This document shows, piece by piece, positions 8,818 to 17,362 of a DNA stretch of 64,000 nucleotides. Source of the stretch: Akkermansia sp. RCC_12PD (GTDB taxonomy: Bacteria; Verrucomicrobiota; Verrucomicrobiia; Verrucomicrobiales; Akkermansiaceae); NCBI RefSeq assembly GCF_036417355.1, contig NZ_CP143889.1, forward strand, positions 1,488,001 to 1,552,000. Reading direction: 5' to 3'. Each line of letters begins with the position of its first letter. Position 1 is the stretch's first letter. The notes beneath the pieces were generated by a model, which saw only the letters and a list, made by a program, of their open reading frames with translations, ran no database searches and was not told the DNA's origin. The translations under genes were made by a program, and so were the position numbers.

Positions 8818-9858
8818 TTACTTGGCCGCCTTTTCGTCCATTTTGGCTTTAACCTGCTCTTCGATTTCCGAGTACAGTTCCTGATTGGATTTGAGGGCTT
8901 CCTTGGCGGCGTCGCGCCCCTGGGCGATCTGGCTGCCGTTGTAGCTGATCCAGGAGCCGCGCTTCTGGATGATGTCGTATTCCATCGCCAGGTCCAGCAG
9001 GCTTCCCACGGAGGAAATGCCTTCATTGTACATGATGTCGAATTCGCATTCCGTGAAGGGAGGGGCCACCTTGTTCTTGACCACCTTGATCTTGGTGCGG
9101 TTGCCGGTTACGGAGCCGTCGCTGCCCTTGATCTGGCCGATGCGGCGGATGTCCACGCGCACGGAGGCATAGAATTTCAGGGCGCGGCCGCCGGGTGTGG
9201 TTTCCGGGTTGCCGAACATGACCCCGATTTTTTCACGGATCTGGTTGGTGAAGATGCAGACGGTCCTGGCCTTGGAGATGAAGCTGGTCAGCTTGCGGAG
9301 GGCGGCGGACATCAGGCGGGCCTGGGCGCCCACGGTGGAGTCGCCTATTTCGCCTTCCAGTTCCTGTTTGGTGACAAGGGCGGCTACGGAGTCCACTACG
9401 ATGACGTCAATGGCGTTGGAACGCACCAGGGCTTCGCAGATTTGCAGGGCTTCTTCCCCCGAGTTCGGCTGGGAGACCAGCAGGTCATCCAGGTTGACGC
9501 CCAGGCGGGCGGCGTATTGCGGGTCCAGGGCGTGTTCCACGTCGATGAACGCGGCCAGGCCGCCGGATTTCTGGGCCTGGGCAATGGCCGTGAGGGTGAG
9601 GGTGGTTTTACCGGAGGATTCCGGTCCGTAGATTTCCACGACGCGTCCGCGGGCGAACCCGCCCACGCCCAGGGCGCGGTCAATGAGAAGGTTGCCGGTG
9701 GGGATGACATCCACTTCCATTTTGGCGTTGTCGCCAAGACGCATGATGGCGTTTTCACCGAAGTCTTTCTGAATCTGGGTCAGGGCAAGGTCAAGGTTGC
9801 GCTTGCGTGCGGCCGACAGTTTTTCCGCTTCGGGAGATAAGGGTGTATCGTTACTCAT
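8818..9858 (-). CDS. recA: Recombinase A
   Basis: 346 residues, typical RecA length. It forms filaments on single-stranded DNA, drives strand exchange and activates self-cleavage of SOS repressors. The Walker A motif is [12 protein letters not shown] (about residue 75). [33 protein letters not shown] (Walker B and the following loop) and [20 protein letters not shown] (loop L2) are all intact, and the C-terminus is acidic and lysine-rich as usual. It has its own promoter and terminator, so it is independent of the dcw cluster that ends 132 bases upstream. Confidence 0.98.
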   Translation of the reverse strand: MSNDTPLSPEAEKLSAARKRNLDLALTQIQKDFGENAIMRLGDNAKMEVDVIPTGNLLIDRALGVGGFARGRVVEIYGPESSGKTTLTLTAIAQAQKSGGLAAFIDVEHALDPQYAARLGVNLDDLLVSQPNSGEEALQICEALVRSNAIDVIVVDSVAALVTKQELEGEIGDSTVGAQARLMSAALRKLTSFISKARTVCIFTNQIREKIGVMFGNPETTPGGRALKFYASVRVDIRRIGQIKGSDGSVTGNRTKIKVVKNKVAPPFTECEFDIMYNEGISSVGSLLDLAMEYDIIQKRGSWISYNGSQIAQGRDAAKEALKSNQELYSEIEEQVKAKMDEKAAK

Positions 9859-9870
9859 ATATCGTGGAAA

Positions 9871-9906
9871 ATTATAGCTGAACGGGGCCTGTTTGCAAGC
9901 GTTCAG
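9871..9906 (-). promoter_or_regulatory. recA promoter with an overlapping inverted repeat (candidate SOS operator)
   Basis: On the minus strand TTGCAA (complement of 9893-9898) and TATAAT (complement of 9871-9876) are 16 bp apart and lie 12 bases before the recA ATG. A perfect 7-bp inverted repeat, CTGAACG at 9878-9884 and CGTTCAG at 9900-9906 separated by 15 bp, covers the spacer and the -35 box. GAAC-to-GTTC symmetry recalls Gram-positive SOS boxes, but the spacer here is longer. Assignment as a damage-response operator is inference. Confidence 0.6.
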
Positions 9907-9990
9907 TGGGTCTTTCCAGAGTCATTTTCCCTTGATGTAGAGTAGAATTCTGACATGTGGGAAATCCTGTGAAAACCCGCGGGAGCAGGG

Positions 9991-10941
9991 TTATTCCTCA
10001 ATGGGCTCCGCCAGCGGGATGTCCTCGTAGGCACCGTCAAAAAGGACGGGAACGTTATGTTCAGGGATGAGGTTGATGGCGTTGATTTTACGGTGGGTTT
10101 GCCGCGCGTGTTCCAGCGCCTGTTCCAGCTTGTCCACCTGTCGTTCCAGACCGTAGTGGCTGAACGTGGCCTGGCAGTCGTTGGAGAAGCGCACGCAGAA
10201 GGACCAGTCGTTGGGCGTGGAGATGGAGACGATGCCGGGCAGGAATTCGGATACGGCACCGGACAACAGTTCAATCAACTGCATGGGCGCTTCCAGATCC
10301 CGGGTACGGACGCCGTAGGCGAGCTGTCCGGAACTGGGTGGCCGGAGGGAGACGGAAGGCAGCTTTTTCTCCTGGATGTAGGGCATGTGGATCGTTTCCA
10401 TGCATGGGAACATCACGCCGTCCTTGTCCGCCAGTACGCCATATTTGGCGTCTCCGGGATGGATTCCCAGCTCCGGGCAGTCAATCCAGGCCGCGGGAAT
10501 GCGCGCGTCAATGTCCACAATCAGCGTGGGGTTGGAGGAAACCTGGTACTTGACGTCTGCCCGGCGGATGGCGGGGCATTTCTGCAGGCGCTGTTCCAGT
10601 ACGGAGGCGTCTATGGAAAAGATGTTGTCCTGTGGCCCGATACCCATGACGGCGAAGGCCTGTTCCGCATTGAAGATGCCGTTGCTGTTCAGCGTAACGG
10701 TGTCGATGGAAAGCCAGTCGTACTTGAGGATGTAGTTGGCCCACAGGAAGACGATGGCGCTGATGAGGCCGATGATGAGCGTGTAAACGACAACGATGTG
10801 GTACAGCTTGCGCCGGAAGAGCCAGAAACGGTAATTCTTGCCCTTGCGTTCTATGGCCTCTTTTCTGGCCTCCCGTTCCAGCAGAAGCATTTCCTGCCTT
10901 TTGGCGGAGGAAGGGACTGGCGTTGTGACTTTATGAGACAT
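9991..10941 (-). CDS. ftsQ: Cell division protein FtsQ/DivIB
   Basis: 316 residues from the ATG at 10941. An in-frame TTG at 10980, 8 bases after the ddl stop, would add 13 residues and cannot be excluded. A basic cytoplasmic segment precedes one membrane helix (YHIVVVYTLIIGLISAIVFLW). A POTRA-like region follows (YDWLSIDTVTLNSNGIFN onward, with the ordered Asn and Ile of the family) and then the beta domain. FtsQ bridges early and late divisome proteins in the periplasm. Its place after ddl is the classic dcw order, but no ftsA or ftsZ follows. Confidence 0.85.
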   Translation of the reverse strand: MSHKVTTPVPSSAKRQEMLLLEREARKEAIERKGKNYRFWLFRRKLYHIVVVYTLIIGLISAIVFLWANYILKYDWLSIDTVTLNSNGIFNAEQAFAVMGIGPQDNIFSIDASVLEQRLQKCPAIRRADVKYQVSSNPTLIVDIDARIPAAWIDCPELGIHPGDAKYGVLADKDGVMFPCMETIHMPYIQEKKLPSVSLRPPSSGQLAYGVRTRDLEAPMQLIELLSGAVSEFLPGIVSISTPNDWSFCVRFSNDCQATFSHYGLERQVDKLEQALEHARQTHRKINAINLIPEHNVPVLFDGAYEDIPLAEPIEE

Positions 10942-10988
10942 CGGGGGGTGTGGGATGGGCGACTCCCCGCCCTTTGTCAAATACTACG

Positions 10989-11924
10989 CTATTTCCTGGG
11001 GGTGGCTAGCGATAATTCTGCAATTTTTTCACAGAGGGCTTCATAGGACCAACCGGCGGCCGCCGCGGCTTTCGGAAGCAGGCTGGAGGGGGTCATGCCG
11101 GGAATGGTGTTGATTTCCAGGACGAAGGGGGCTTCGTCCCCGTCGCGGAGCAGCACATCCACGCGGCCGTAAATTTCCACGCCCGCAGCGCGATAGGCCT
11201 GAAGGGCAGCTTCCTGAACTTTTTTTGCGGTTTCCTCCGGGAGGTCCGCCGGGCAGATGTAGTCCGTTCCGCCGCCCATGTTCATCCAGGGATATTTGTT
11301 ACTCAGGTCATAAAAACCGGAACGGGGGCAAATATGGATGACGGGCAGGGCTTCTCCGTCCAGAATGCCTACGGTAAGTTCCCTGCCCTGGATAAATTCT
11401 TCCACCAACACTTCCGGGCCGTGGGTGACGGCTTCCTCCATGGCGGGCAGCACGTCTTCCTGCCGGTGAACGATGTGGACGCCCACACTGGACCCTTCAC
11501 AGGGCGGCTTGATGACGAAAGGCAGCGGAAGGGACGGCATCATGATGCCGTTGGAACAGTTCAGGATTTCTGCCTTTGGGGTGGGGACTCCGGCTGCCGT
11601 GAAGATTTTTTTGGATTTGGTCTTGTCAAAACAGACGGTGCTGGAACGGGAGCCTGCTCCGGTGTACGGGATGCCGCGTTTTTCCAGGATGGACTGGAGT
11701 GCTCCGTCCTCCCCGAAGGTGCCGTGAATGATGTTGTAGGCCAGTTCCGTGCCTTCCGGCAAACGGAAGTCCGGGCCTTGCACGTCCACCCGCGTGACGT
11801 TGGTGAATCCGGCCCGGGCCAGGGCGTCGTAAACGGAGTTGCCGGAGACGAGGGATACCTCCCGTTCCGCGCCCGGTCCGCCGAGGAGCAGGGCGATGCT
11901 GAGGTCGCGTTTGAGGGTGCTCAT
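10989..11924 (-). CDS. ddl: D-alanine--D-alanine ligase
   Basis: 311 residues, an ATP-grasp enzyme that joins two D-alanines for the peptidoglycan stem. Visible features are LLLGGPGAEREVSLVSG at the N-terminus (the conserved Glu of the D-Ala site), IIHGTFGEDGALQ, the ATP-grasp core PFVIKPPCEGSSVGV, the catalytic GRVDVLL, and FVLEINTIPGMTPSSLLPKA with the metal-binding Glu and Asn. It lies 21 bases downstream of the murC-murB fusion and just before ftsQ. Confidence 0.95.
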   Translation of the reverse strand: MSTLKRDLSIALLLGGPGAEREVSLVSGNSVYDALARAGFTNVTRVDVQGPDFRLPEGTELAYNIIHGTFGEDGALQSILEKRGIPYTGAGSRSSTVCFDKTKSKKIFTAAGVPTPKAEILNCSNGIMMPSLPLPFVIKPPCEGSSVGVHIVHRQEDVLPAMEEAVTHGPEVLVEEFIQGRELTVGILDGEALPVIHICPRSGFYDLSNKYPWMNMGGGTDYICPADLPEETAKKVQEAALQAYRAAGVEIYGRVDVLLRDGDEAPFVLEINTIPGMTPSSLLPKAAAAAGWSYEALCEKIAELSLATPRK

Positions 11925-11945
11925 GATGAAACAGTAAATGGTTGG

Positions 11946-14243
11946 TTAGAATTGAGGTTCGCGGTCGCCGATGACCTGGGCTTCCGATTTCAGGTCGATT
12001 CCCCGGTTTTCCATGGCTTCCTTGCGGATCATGTCGATCAGAATGGTGATGTCCCGTGCCCTGGCATGGCCCCGGTTAATGATGAAGTTGGCATGCACGC
12101 TGGAGACGCACGCGTCCCCCACGCAGGCGTTTTTCAGCCCCAGTTCATCAATTAGTTTGCCTGCGGGGATTTCCTCCGGATTTTTGAAGATGCAGCCGGC
12201 GCTGGCGCCCGAAGGCTGGGACAGCCTGCGTTTGGCGCGGGCGTTTTCCAGTTTTTCTTCAATTTCTTCCTTGGCGCAGGGGCTTCCTTCAAAGACGGCC
12301 TGCAGCACGAAGTTGTGGGCCAGGTCCGGAATGGAGCGGTACTGGGCGTTGAGATCGCTGGAGGGATGGCTGCGGATCTCCCCGTCTTCATCCAGGCAGG
12401 TGACGGAGACAAGGTTCCGGATCATGTCCCTTCCCATGGCTCCGGCGTTCATGCGGAGGCTTCCGCCCACGTTGCCGGGGATTCCGTCCATCCATTCCAG
12501 GCCGCCTAATCCGCTGCGGAGGGCGGCGGAGACCATTTTTTTCAGGCGTACGCCCGCTCCTGCCGTGATGAAGTTGTCCCGGATTTCCAGTGTGTCGAAT
12601 TCTCCGCCGGAAGGGTGGATAACGGCGCCGCGCAGGCCGCCGTCGCGCACGATGATGTTGGAGCCGCGGCCCACGACGTGAACCGGGATGTTTCTGTCCC
12701 GGCAATAGTTGACAGCCGTCTGCATGGCGGCAAAGGTGGAGGGCTCCAGCCAGAATTGGGCGCAGCCGCCCACTCCCATGGTGGTGTGGCGGGACATGGG
12801 TTCATACAGCGTTCCGTTCAGGGATTCTCCCGCCGTGCGTTCCAGGTCTTCCAGCAGGGCTAGGTCCCGGGCGATGCGCATGCCGCATTCGTGAACGTTG
12901 CCCGCTCCCAGAGTCAGGAACAGGTCGCCGGGTTTCAGGGCGTTGCCGATGGCGTGGTGGGCCGTGTTGAGGTCCGGCAGGTAGCGGGTTTCCACCCCGC
13001 CGTGCCTGTGCATGGCGTCAATGATGGTTTGGCCGCTGATTCCTTCAATGGGAAGCTCGCTGGCGGGATACACGTCCGCCACGAAGACGAGGTCCGCAGC
13101 CTGGAGCACTTTCCCGAAGTCTTCCGCCAGCATCTGGGTGCGCGTGTAGCGGTGCGGCTGGAAGTACACGACCAGGCGCTCCGGCTGGAGGGAGCGGGCC
13201 GTCTGCAGGGTGGCGGCTATTTCCGTGGGATGGTGGCCGTAGTCGTCCACGATCCGGATGGAGGGGGAAAGGTATTTGGTTTCAAAGCGGCGTTTGGCCC
13301 CGGCAAAGGAGGCCAGGCCGCGCGTGACAGACGGAAAGTCCACGCCCAGTTCCGTGGCCAGGGCGATGGCGGCCAGGGCATTCAGTACGTTGTGGCGGCC
13401 GGGAATGCCCAGTTCCACACGGCCCAGTTCTTCCGTTCCCTTGAAAACGGTGAAGAGGGTGCGGCCGCGGCGTTCCACCACGTCGGCCGCGGTGTAATCC
13501 GCATCAGACCAGCCGTAGGAAACGGCATTGGGAAACCTGCCGCAGACGTCCGCCGCGCCGGGATGGGCCTTGCAGTAAATGATTTTTCCGCGGGTCTGGG
13601 TGCAAAGCTGGTGGAACACCGTCTTGATTTCATCCAGGTCCTTGTAGTGGTCCAGGTGTTCCGGCTCTACGTTGAGGACGATGCTGTGTTCCGGAATGTA
13701 GTTGACCAGCGTGCCGTCGCTTTCATCCCCTTCCGCCACCAGGTATTCGCTGTCTTCATTCCAGTGGGCGTTGGTGCCCAGCACGGGGATTTCCGCCCCT
13801 ACGTAGTGGCAGGGACGCATGCGGCCTTCCCTCATCAGATGGGCGCAAAGAGCGGAGGTGGTGGTTTTACCGTGTGTGCCGGAGACGACTACGCCTTTTT
13901 TCCCGTTCAGGATGGCTGCCAGACATTCCGCCCGGCGCATGCAGGGAATATTGAGCTGGCGCGCGGCGGCCAGCGCCGGATTGTCTTCCCGGATGGCGCT
14001 GGAATAGATGACGATTTCCGCGTCCGCCACGGCGTCCGCAGAGTGCGGGCAGGAGAAAGCCAGCCCCAGGCTTTGCAGACGTTCCGTTTCCGTGCTGGTT
14101 ACGCGGTCGCAGCCGCTGACCCTGTGCCCCATTTCCATGAGCATGAGAGCCAGGCCGGACATGCCGGACCCCGCCACTCCGATGAGGTGAAGGCGCGCCG
14201 GGGACTTCCTGTTGATGAGGCGTTTGTGCAGGGTTTTAATCAT
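11946..14243 (-). CDS. murC-murB: Bifunctional UDP-N-acetylmuramate--L-alanine ligase / UDP-N-acetylenolpyruvoylglucosamine reductase
   Basis: 765 residues from the ATG at 14243, which overlaps the murG stop by 8 bases. The upstream extension of the frame lies inside murG and is discarded. Residues 1-450 are MurC: an N-terminal Rossmann region (LIGVAGSGMSGLALML), the ATP loop VVVSGTHGKTTTSALCAH, and AHGIG-type C-terminal segments. Residues from about 465 are MurB: FAD-binding GRGSNIIVRDGG, GIPGNVGGSLRMNAGAMG, the proton-donor SAGCIFKNP (here Cys rather than Ser next to the phenylalanine segment) and VHANFIIN. The fusion joins two consecutive steps of the UDP-MurNAc-pentapeptide pathway. No internal stop or frameshift separates the halves. 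Confidence 0.93.
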   Translation of the reverse strand: MIKTLHKRLINRKSPARLHLIGVAGSGMSGLALMLMEMGHRVSGCDRVTSTETERLQSLGLAFSCPHSADAVADAEIVIYSSAIREDNPALAAARQLNIPCMRRAECLAAILNGKKGVVVSGTHGKTTTSALCAHLMREGRMRPCHYVGAEIPVLGTNAHWNEDSEYLVAEGDESDGTLVNYIPEHSIVLNVEPEHLDHYKDLDEIKTVFHQLCTQTRGKIIYCKAHPGAADVCGRFPNAVSYGWSDADYTAADVVERRGRTLFTVFKGTEELGRVELGIPGRHNVLNALAAIALATELGVDFPSVTRGLASFAGAKRRFETKYLSPSIRIVDDYGHHPTEIAATLQTARSLQPERLVVYFQPHRYTRTQMLAEDFGKVLQAADLVFVADVYPASELPIEGISGQTIIDAMHRHGGVETRYLPDLNTAHHAIGNALKPGDLFLTLGAGNVHECGMRIARDLALLEDLERTAGESLNGTLYEPMSRHTTMGVGGCAQFWLEPSTFAAMQTAVNYCRDRNIPVHVVGRGSNIIVRDGGLRGAVIHPSGGEFDTLEIRDNFITAGAGVRLKKMVSAALRSGLGGLEWMDGIPGNVGGSLRMNAGAMGRDMIRNLVSVTCLDEDGEIRSHPSSDLNAQYRSIPDLAHNFVLQAVFEGSPCAKEEIEEKLENARAKRRLSQPSGASAGCIFKNPEEIPAGKLIDELGLKNACVGDACVSSVHANFIINRGHARARDITILIDMIRKEAMENRGIDLKSEAQVIGDREPQF

Positions 14244-15361
14244 GGCTGGCTGGAGAGTCCGTGTTTTCAATGACGTTGGCGATGCGGGATACTGCATCAG
14301 GCATGTCCAGACGTAAAGCACATTCATTCATGGACGCCAGCAGGGCGGAATCCGTGAATACTTCCTTCAGGAACGCGGCGATGTCGTCCGGAGTCAGCGT
14401 GTTTTCACGCATCATACGCGCCGCGCCGTGGGCCGCGAAAACGCGGGCGTTGTGGGCCTGGTGGTCGTCCGCGGCAAAGGGGTAGGGCACCAGCAGGGCC
14501 GCTTTGCCCATGTGGGCCAGTTCCGTCAGGCTGGAGGCCCCGGAACGAGAGACGACCACGTCCGCGGCTGCGTATGCGGAGGCCATGGCGGAACAGAATT
14601 CAATGACGTGCACATGGGGCATGTCAGCCGTGAGCTGGCTGACCCGCGCAAAATCCGCCGCGCCGGTAATGATGAGAAAGTCGCACAATTCAGCGCATTG
14701 TCTGGCCGCTTCAATGACCAGGGAGTTGAGGTTCCTGGCCCCCTTGGGAGCCGCCCATCACCAGGACCACGCGGCGGTCCTGCGGCAGATTGAGCTCCGC
14801 ACGGGCTTCCCGCCTGTTCTTGCGGACGGCCATTTCCTGGCGCACCGGGGTTCCGGTGACGATGCATTTGGCGGCGTTGAAGTAATGTCTGGCTTCCTCA
14901 ATGCCCAGCAGCACATTCGTGCAGCATTTGGCGGTCATGCGGTTGGCTTTGCCGGGCAGCGCGTTGGAGTCGTGCACGTAGGTGCGGATGCCCTTGCGGT
15001 GAGCGGCGTATACGGGGGGGAATGAGGTGAAGCCGCCCATGCCAATAACGGCGTCCGCGTTCACTTCATCCAGCAGGCTGCGGCTGAAGCGGATGGCCTT
15101 ATACAGCCTGAGTCCAAAACCCAGCAGCCCCAGGGACGGAATTTTAGGCATGGCGATGGCTTCAATGACGCGGAAGTCAAGATCGCCATAGTTTTTGCTG
15201 GCCTGGGCGTCCACCTTTTTCTGGGAGATGAGCAGGGTGACCTTGTGGCCGCGTTTCTTGAGTTCCTGAGCCACGGCTATTCCGGGGAAGAGATGGCCGC
15301 CGGTGCCTCCGCAGGCAATCACGATGTTCAGCGGGGAGCGTGTGGGAGAGGGCTGGGTCAT
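14236..15361 (-). pseudogene. murG: murG with a one-base frameshift (UDP-GlcNAc:lipid II precursor glycosyltransferase)
   Basis: Two adjoining frames together give a complete MurG. Residues 1-208 (from the ATG at 15361) carry ACGGTGGHLFPG, VIGMGGFTSFPPVYAA and YVHDSNALPGKANR and run to VLVMGGSQG. The rest, from about 14735 down to 14236, carries ADVVVSRSGASSLTELAHMG and ALLVPYPFAADDHQ. At the junction the run of five G (complement of 14739-14743) makes the first frame end at 14711. With four G the text reads MGGSQGARNLNSL, the normal MurG sequence. MurG is essential, so a sequencing error, a recent mutation, or ribosomal slippage on the G run must be considered. The gene overlaps ftsW by 4 bases. 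Confidence 0.85.
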
Positions 15362-16500
15362 AATCTTACGTCAATGGAGCGTTCGTCTTTGCGGGTGATT
15401 TCACAGTTGGGCTGTGCGCCGGTGGAAAATCTCTGGATGCTGGTGAGCATTCCCAGTGCGGCCAGGGTAAAGACAAGGTTGGTGCCCCCGAAGCTGATGA
15501 AGGGAAGCGGCAGCCCGGAGTTGGGCACGGCATTGGTTACCACCGCAATGTTCAGCATGGCCGGGCAGAAGATGATGGCCACGATTCCCACGGCCAGGAA
15601 CCGCCCGTAGGCGTCCCGGCACTGCATGGCCACGCCGATGCCGGCGTATGTCATCAGGAAGTAGGCCAGAAGCACGGCCATGGTTCCGTAAAAGCCGAAT
15701 TCCTCTCCAAGCGGGGCGAAGATAAAGTCCGTGTGGGCAAAGGGGAGGGTGCCGTGCTTTTCCGCGCTGTTGCCCAGCCCCACGCCTTCCAGGCCTCCGC
15801 GCGAAAGGGCGATGGCGGCGCGGTACTGTTGCAGGCCGGCCCCCTGGCTGTGGGCGTCCAGGTCCTTCCAGGCCAGGAAGCGTTCCAGGCGGTTGGCGTT
15901 GCTCTGTACGAGGAAGTAGAGGGATGCCCCGGCCACGATCAGGGCGGCGCCCAGATAGATTTTACGCGTGCCTGCCACGAACATTACGCAGAAGGCGGCC
16001 AGTGCCAGGGCTACGGAGGTGCCCATGTCTTTTTCAAACAGGATCAGGGCCAGCGGAATGCCGAAGATGATGCCCGGCATCACGAACCCCCACCAGAAGG
16101 AAGTGGTGCGGTCCCGATACAGGGCCAGCCAGTGGGCCAGGGCCATCATCATGCAGAGTTTGGCGCATTCGCTGGGCTGGAACTGCATGCCGATGGTGAT
16201 CCAGCGGCGTTCCCCGTTGATTTCCTTCCCGATGCCCGGCACATAGCACAGGATCAGCAGGAAGGAGGCGAGACCCAGAATCCACCAGATGTATTTCCGC
16301 CACAGGCGGTAGTCTATGCGGGACAGGACCAGGGCGCCCACCAGCCCAGCGCAGGCGAAGGCCGTCTGCTTGAAAAGCGGTTCGTACGGATGCTTGGTTT
16401 CCTCAGCCCACGCAGCTGTACTGGACACCATCACCAGACCCACGACCAGAAGGCAGATGACGAAGAACCAGACCAGAATCATGCAGACTTTGGAAGACAT
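15358..16500 (-). CDS. ftsW: Peptidoglycan glycosyltransferase FtsW (SEDS family)
   Basis: 380 residues with about ten membrane helices. SEDS proteins polymerise lipid II in the inner membrane with a partner transpeptidase, here probably FtsI. Family segments include YVPGIGKEINGERRWI, GMQFQPSECAKL, LILFEKDMGTSVALALAAFC, AIALSRGGLEGVGLGNSAEK with LPFAHTDFIFAPLGEE, and NSGLPLPFISFGGTNLV. The gene is preceded by a LysM membrane protein and overlaps murG by ATGA, so it is translated in the dcw chain. Assignment as FtsW rather than RodA rests on the cluster. Confidence 0.95.
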   Translation of the reverse strand: MSSKVCMILVWFFVICLLVVGLVMVSSTAAWAEETKHPYEPLFKQTAFACAGLVGALVLSRIDYRLWRKYIWWILGLASFLLILCYVPGIGKEINGERRWITIGMQFQPSECAKLCMMMALAHWLALYRDRTTSFWWGFVMPGIIFGIPLALILFEKDMGTSVALALAAFCVMFVAGTRKIYLGAALIVAGASLYFLVQSNANRLERFLAWKDLDAHSQGAGLQQYRAAIALSRGGLEGVGLGNSAEKHGTLPFAHTDFIFAPLGEEFGFYGTMAVLLAYFLMTYAGIGVAMQCRDAYGRFLAVGIVAIIFCPAMLNIAVVTNAVPNSGLPLPFISFGGTNLVFTLAALGMLTSIQRFSTGAQPNCEITRKDERSIDVRL

Positions 16501-16527
16501 GGCGGCAGCCGGACGGACCGGAAAAGA

Positions 16528-17340
16528 TTACTTCTTGGGAATCATGATTTTCTGGCCGATCTTTAGACGTGCCACGTCCTTGTCGCTCATCTTGTTGAAT
16601 TTCTGAATATTTCTCCAGTTCATTTTGTACTTGCGGCCAATGACGGAGAGCGTTTCCCCTTTTTTCACAATATGGGCGGTTCCGCTCAGGGCCGTGTCGG
16701 CTTCAGCGGGTTTTTCCTGGACGAGATTATCGCCGGGGCGCGCCGGGATGACCAGCGTGGTACCGCTGACCAGTTTCTGCATATTGGGGTTGACGGCTTT
16801 CAGGTCCGCGACGGAGACCCGGTTGTCACGGGCGACGCGTTCCCAGGTGTCTCCCGTGCGCACGATGTGGCGAGCGGGGCCTGCCACCGGGGCGGCATCG
16901 GGGATATGTTCCTGAGAGGTCGGGGCCGGAGCGGCCTGTTCCTGCCTGCCGGGGCGCGCGTCCACTACTTGTTCCGGCTGGGTGATGGTCACCGGGGCGG
17001 CGGGAGCCGCCTGGGGAACGGCGGGAGCCGTTACGGGAGCTGCGGCGGGGACGGGGATTTGCGGGACGGTGGGCGGGGAGGGCAGAGTGGCGGTCATTTC
17101 CACCATTTCCGTGGTGTTCTTGAACCAGGTGCTGCGCACCCACACCCCGCCGATGACGAGAAGATGGAGGAGAAGGAGGACGACGAGCCAGCGCACGACG
17201 GTGCTGCTGGGAGCGTCGTCTTCAAATTCGGAGACACGGGCACGGTACCTGCTGAGTTTGGCGCGAAGTACGGTACCCAGCTTGCGCTTCGGACGCGTGC
17301 GTCCGGTCGGATTGTGATCGGGGTTTTTGGTCGTTTTCAT
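16528..17340 (-). CDS. Membrane-anchored LysM-repeat protein in the dcw cluster
   Basis: 270 residues from the ATG at 17340. The frame extends 15 codons into murD but that part looks like shadow. A basic cytoplasmic tail is followed by one membrane helix (about 49-65, VVRWLVVLLLLHLLVIGGVW), a long Pro/Ala-rich linker (about 85-155), and two LysM domains: HIVRTGDTWERVARDNRVSV with NPNMQKLVSGTTLVIP, and HIVKKGETLSVIGRKYKMNW with KIGQKIMIP at the C-terminus. LysM binds the GlcNAc-X-GlcNAc backbone of peptidoglycan. Its place between murD and ftsW suggests a septal role, which is inference. It is not one of the usual dcw genes. Confidence 0.9.
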   Translation of the reverse strand: MKTTKNPDHNPTGRTRPKRKLGTVLRAKLSRYRARVSEFEDDAPSSTVVRWLVVLLLLHLLVIGGVWVRSTWFKNTTEMVEMTATLPSPPTVPQIPVPAAAPVTAPAVPQAAPAAPVTITQPEQVVDARPGRQEQAAPAPTSQEHIPDAAPVAGPARHIVRTGDTWERVARDNRVSVADLKAVNPNMQKLVSGTTLVIPARPGDNLVQEKPAEADTALSGTAHIVKKGETLSVIGRKYKMNWRNIQKFNKMSDKDVARLKIGQKIMIPKK

Positions 17341-17362
17341 GATGATGGTTTTGGTGGGATGG

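Noticed and set aside
8511-9026. 171-codon minus-strand frame over the recA end and the gap
   Set aside because: Shadow frame of recA plus the terminator. No independent signal.
14236-15361. murG as a proven case of programmed frameshifting
   Set aside because: The G run would allow slippage, but no stimulatory structure was shown and an indel error in a homopolymer is more likely. Kept as an open finding only.
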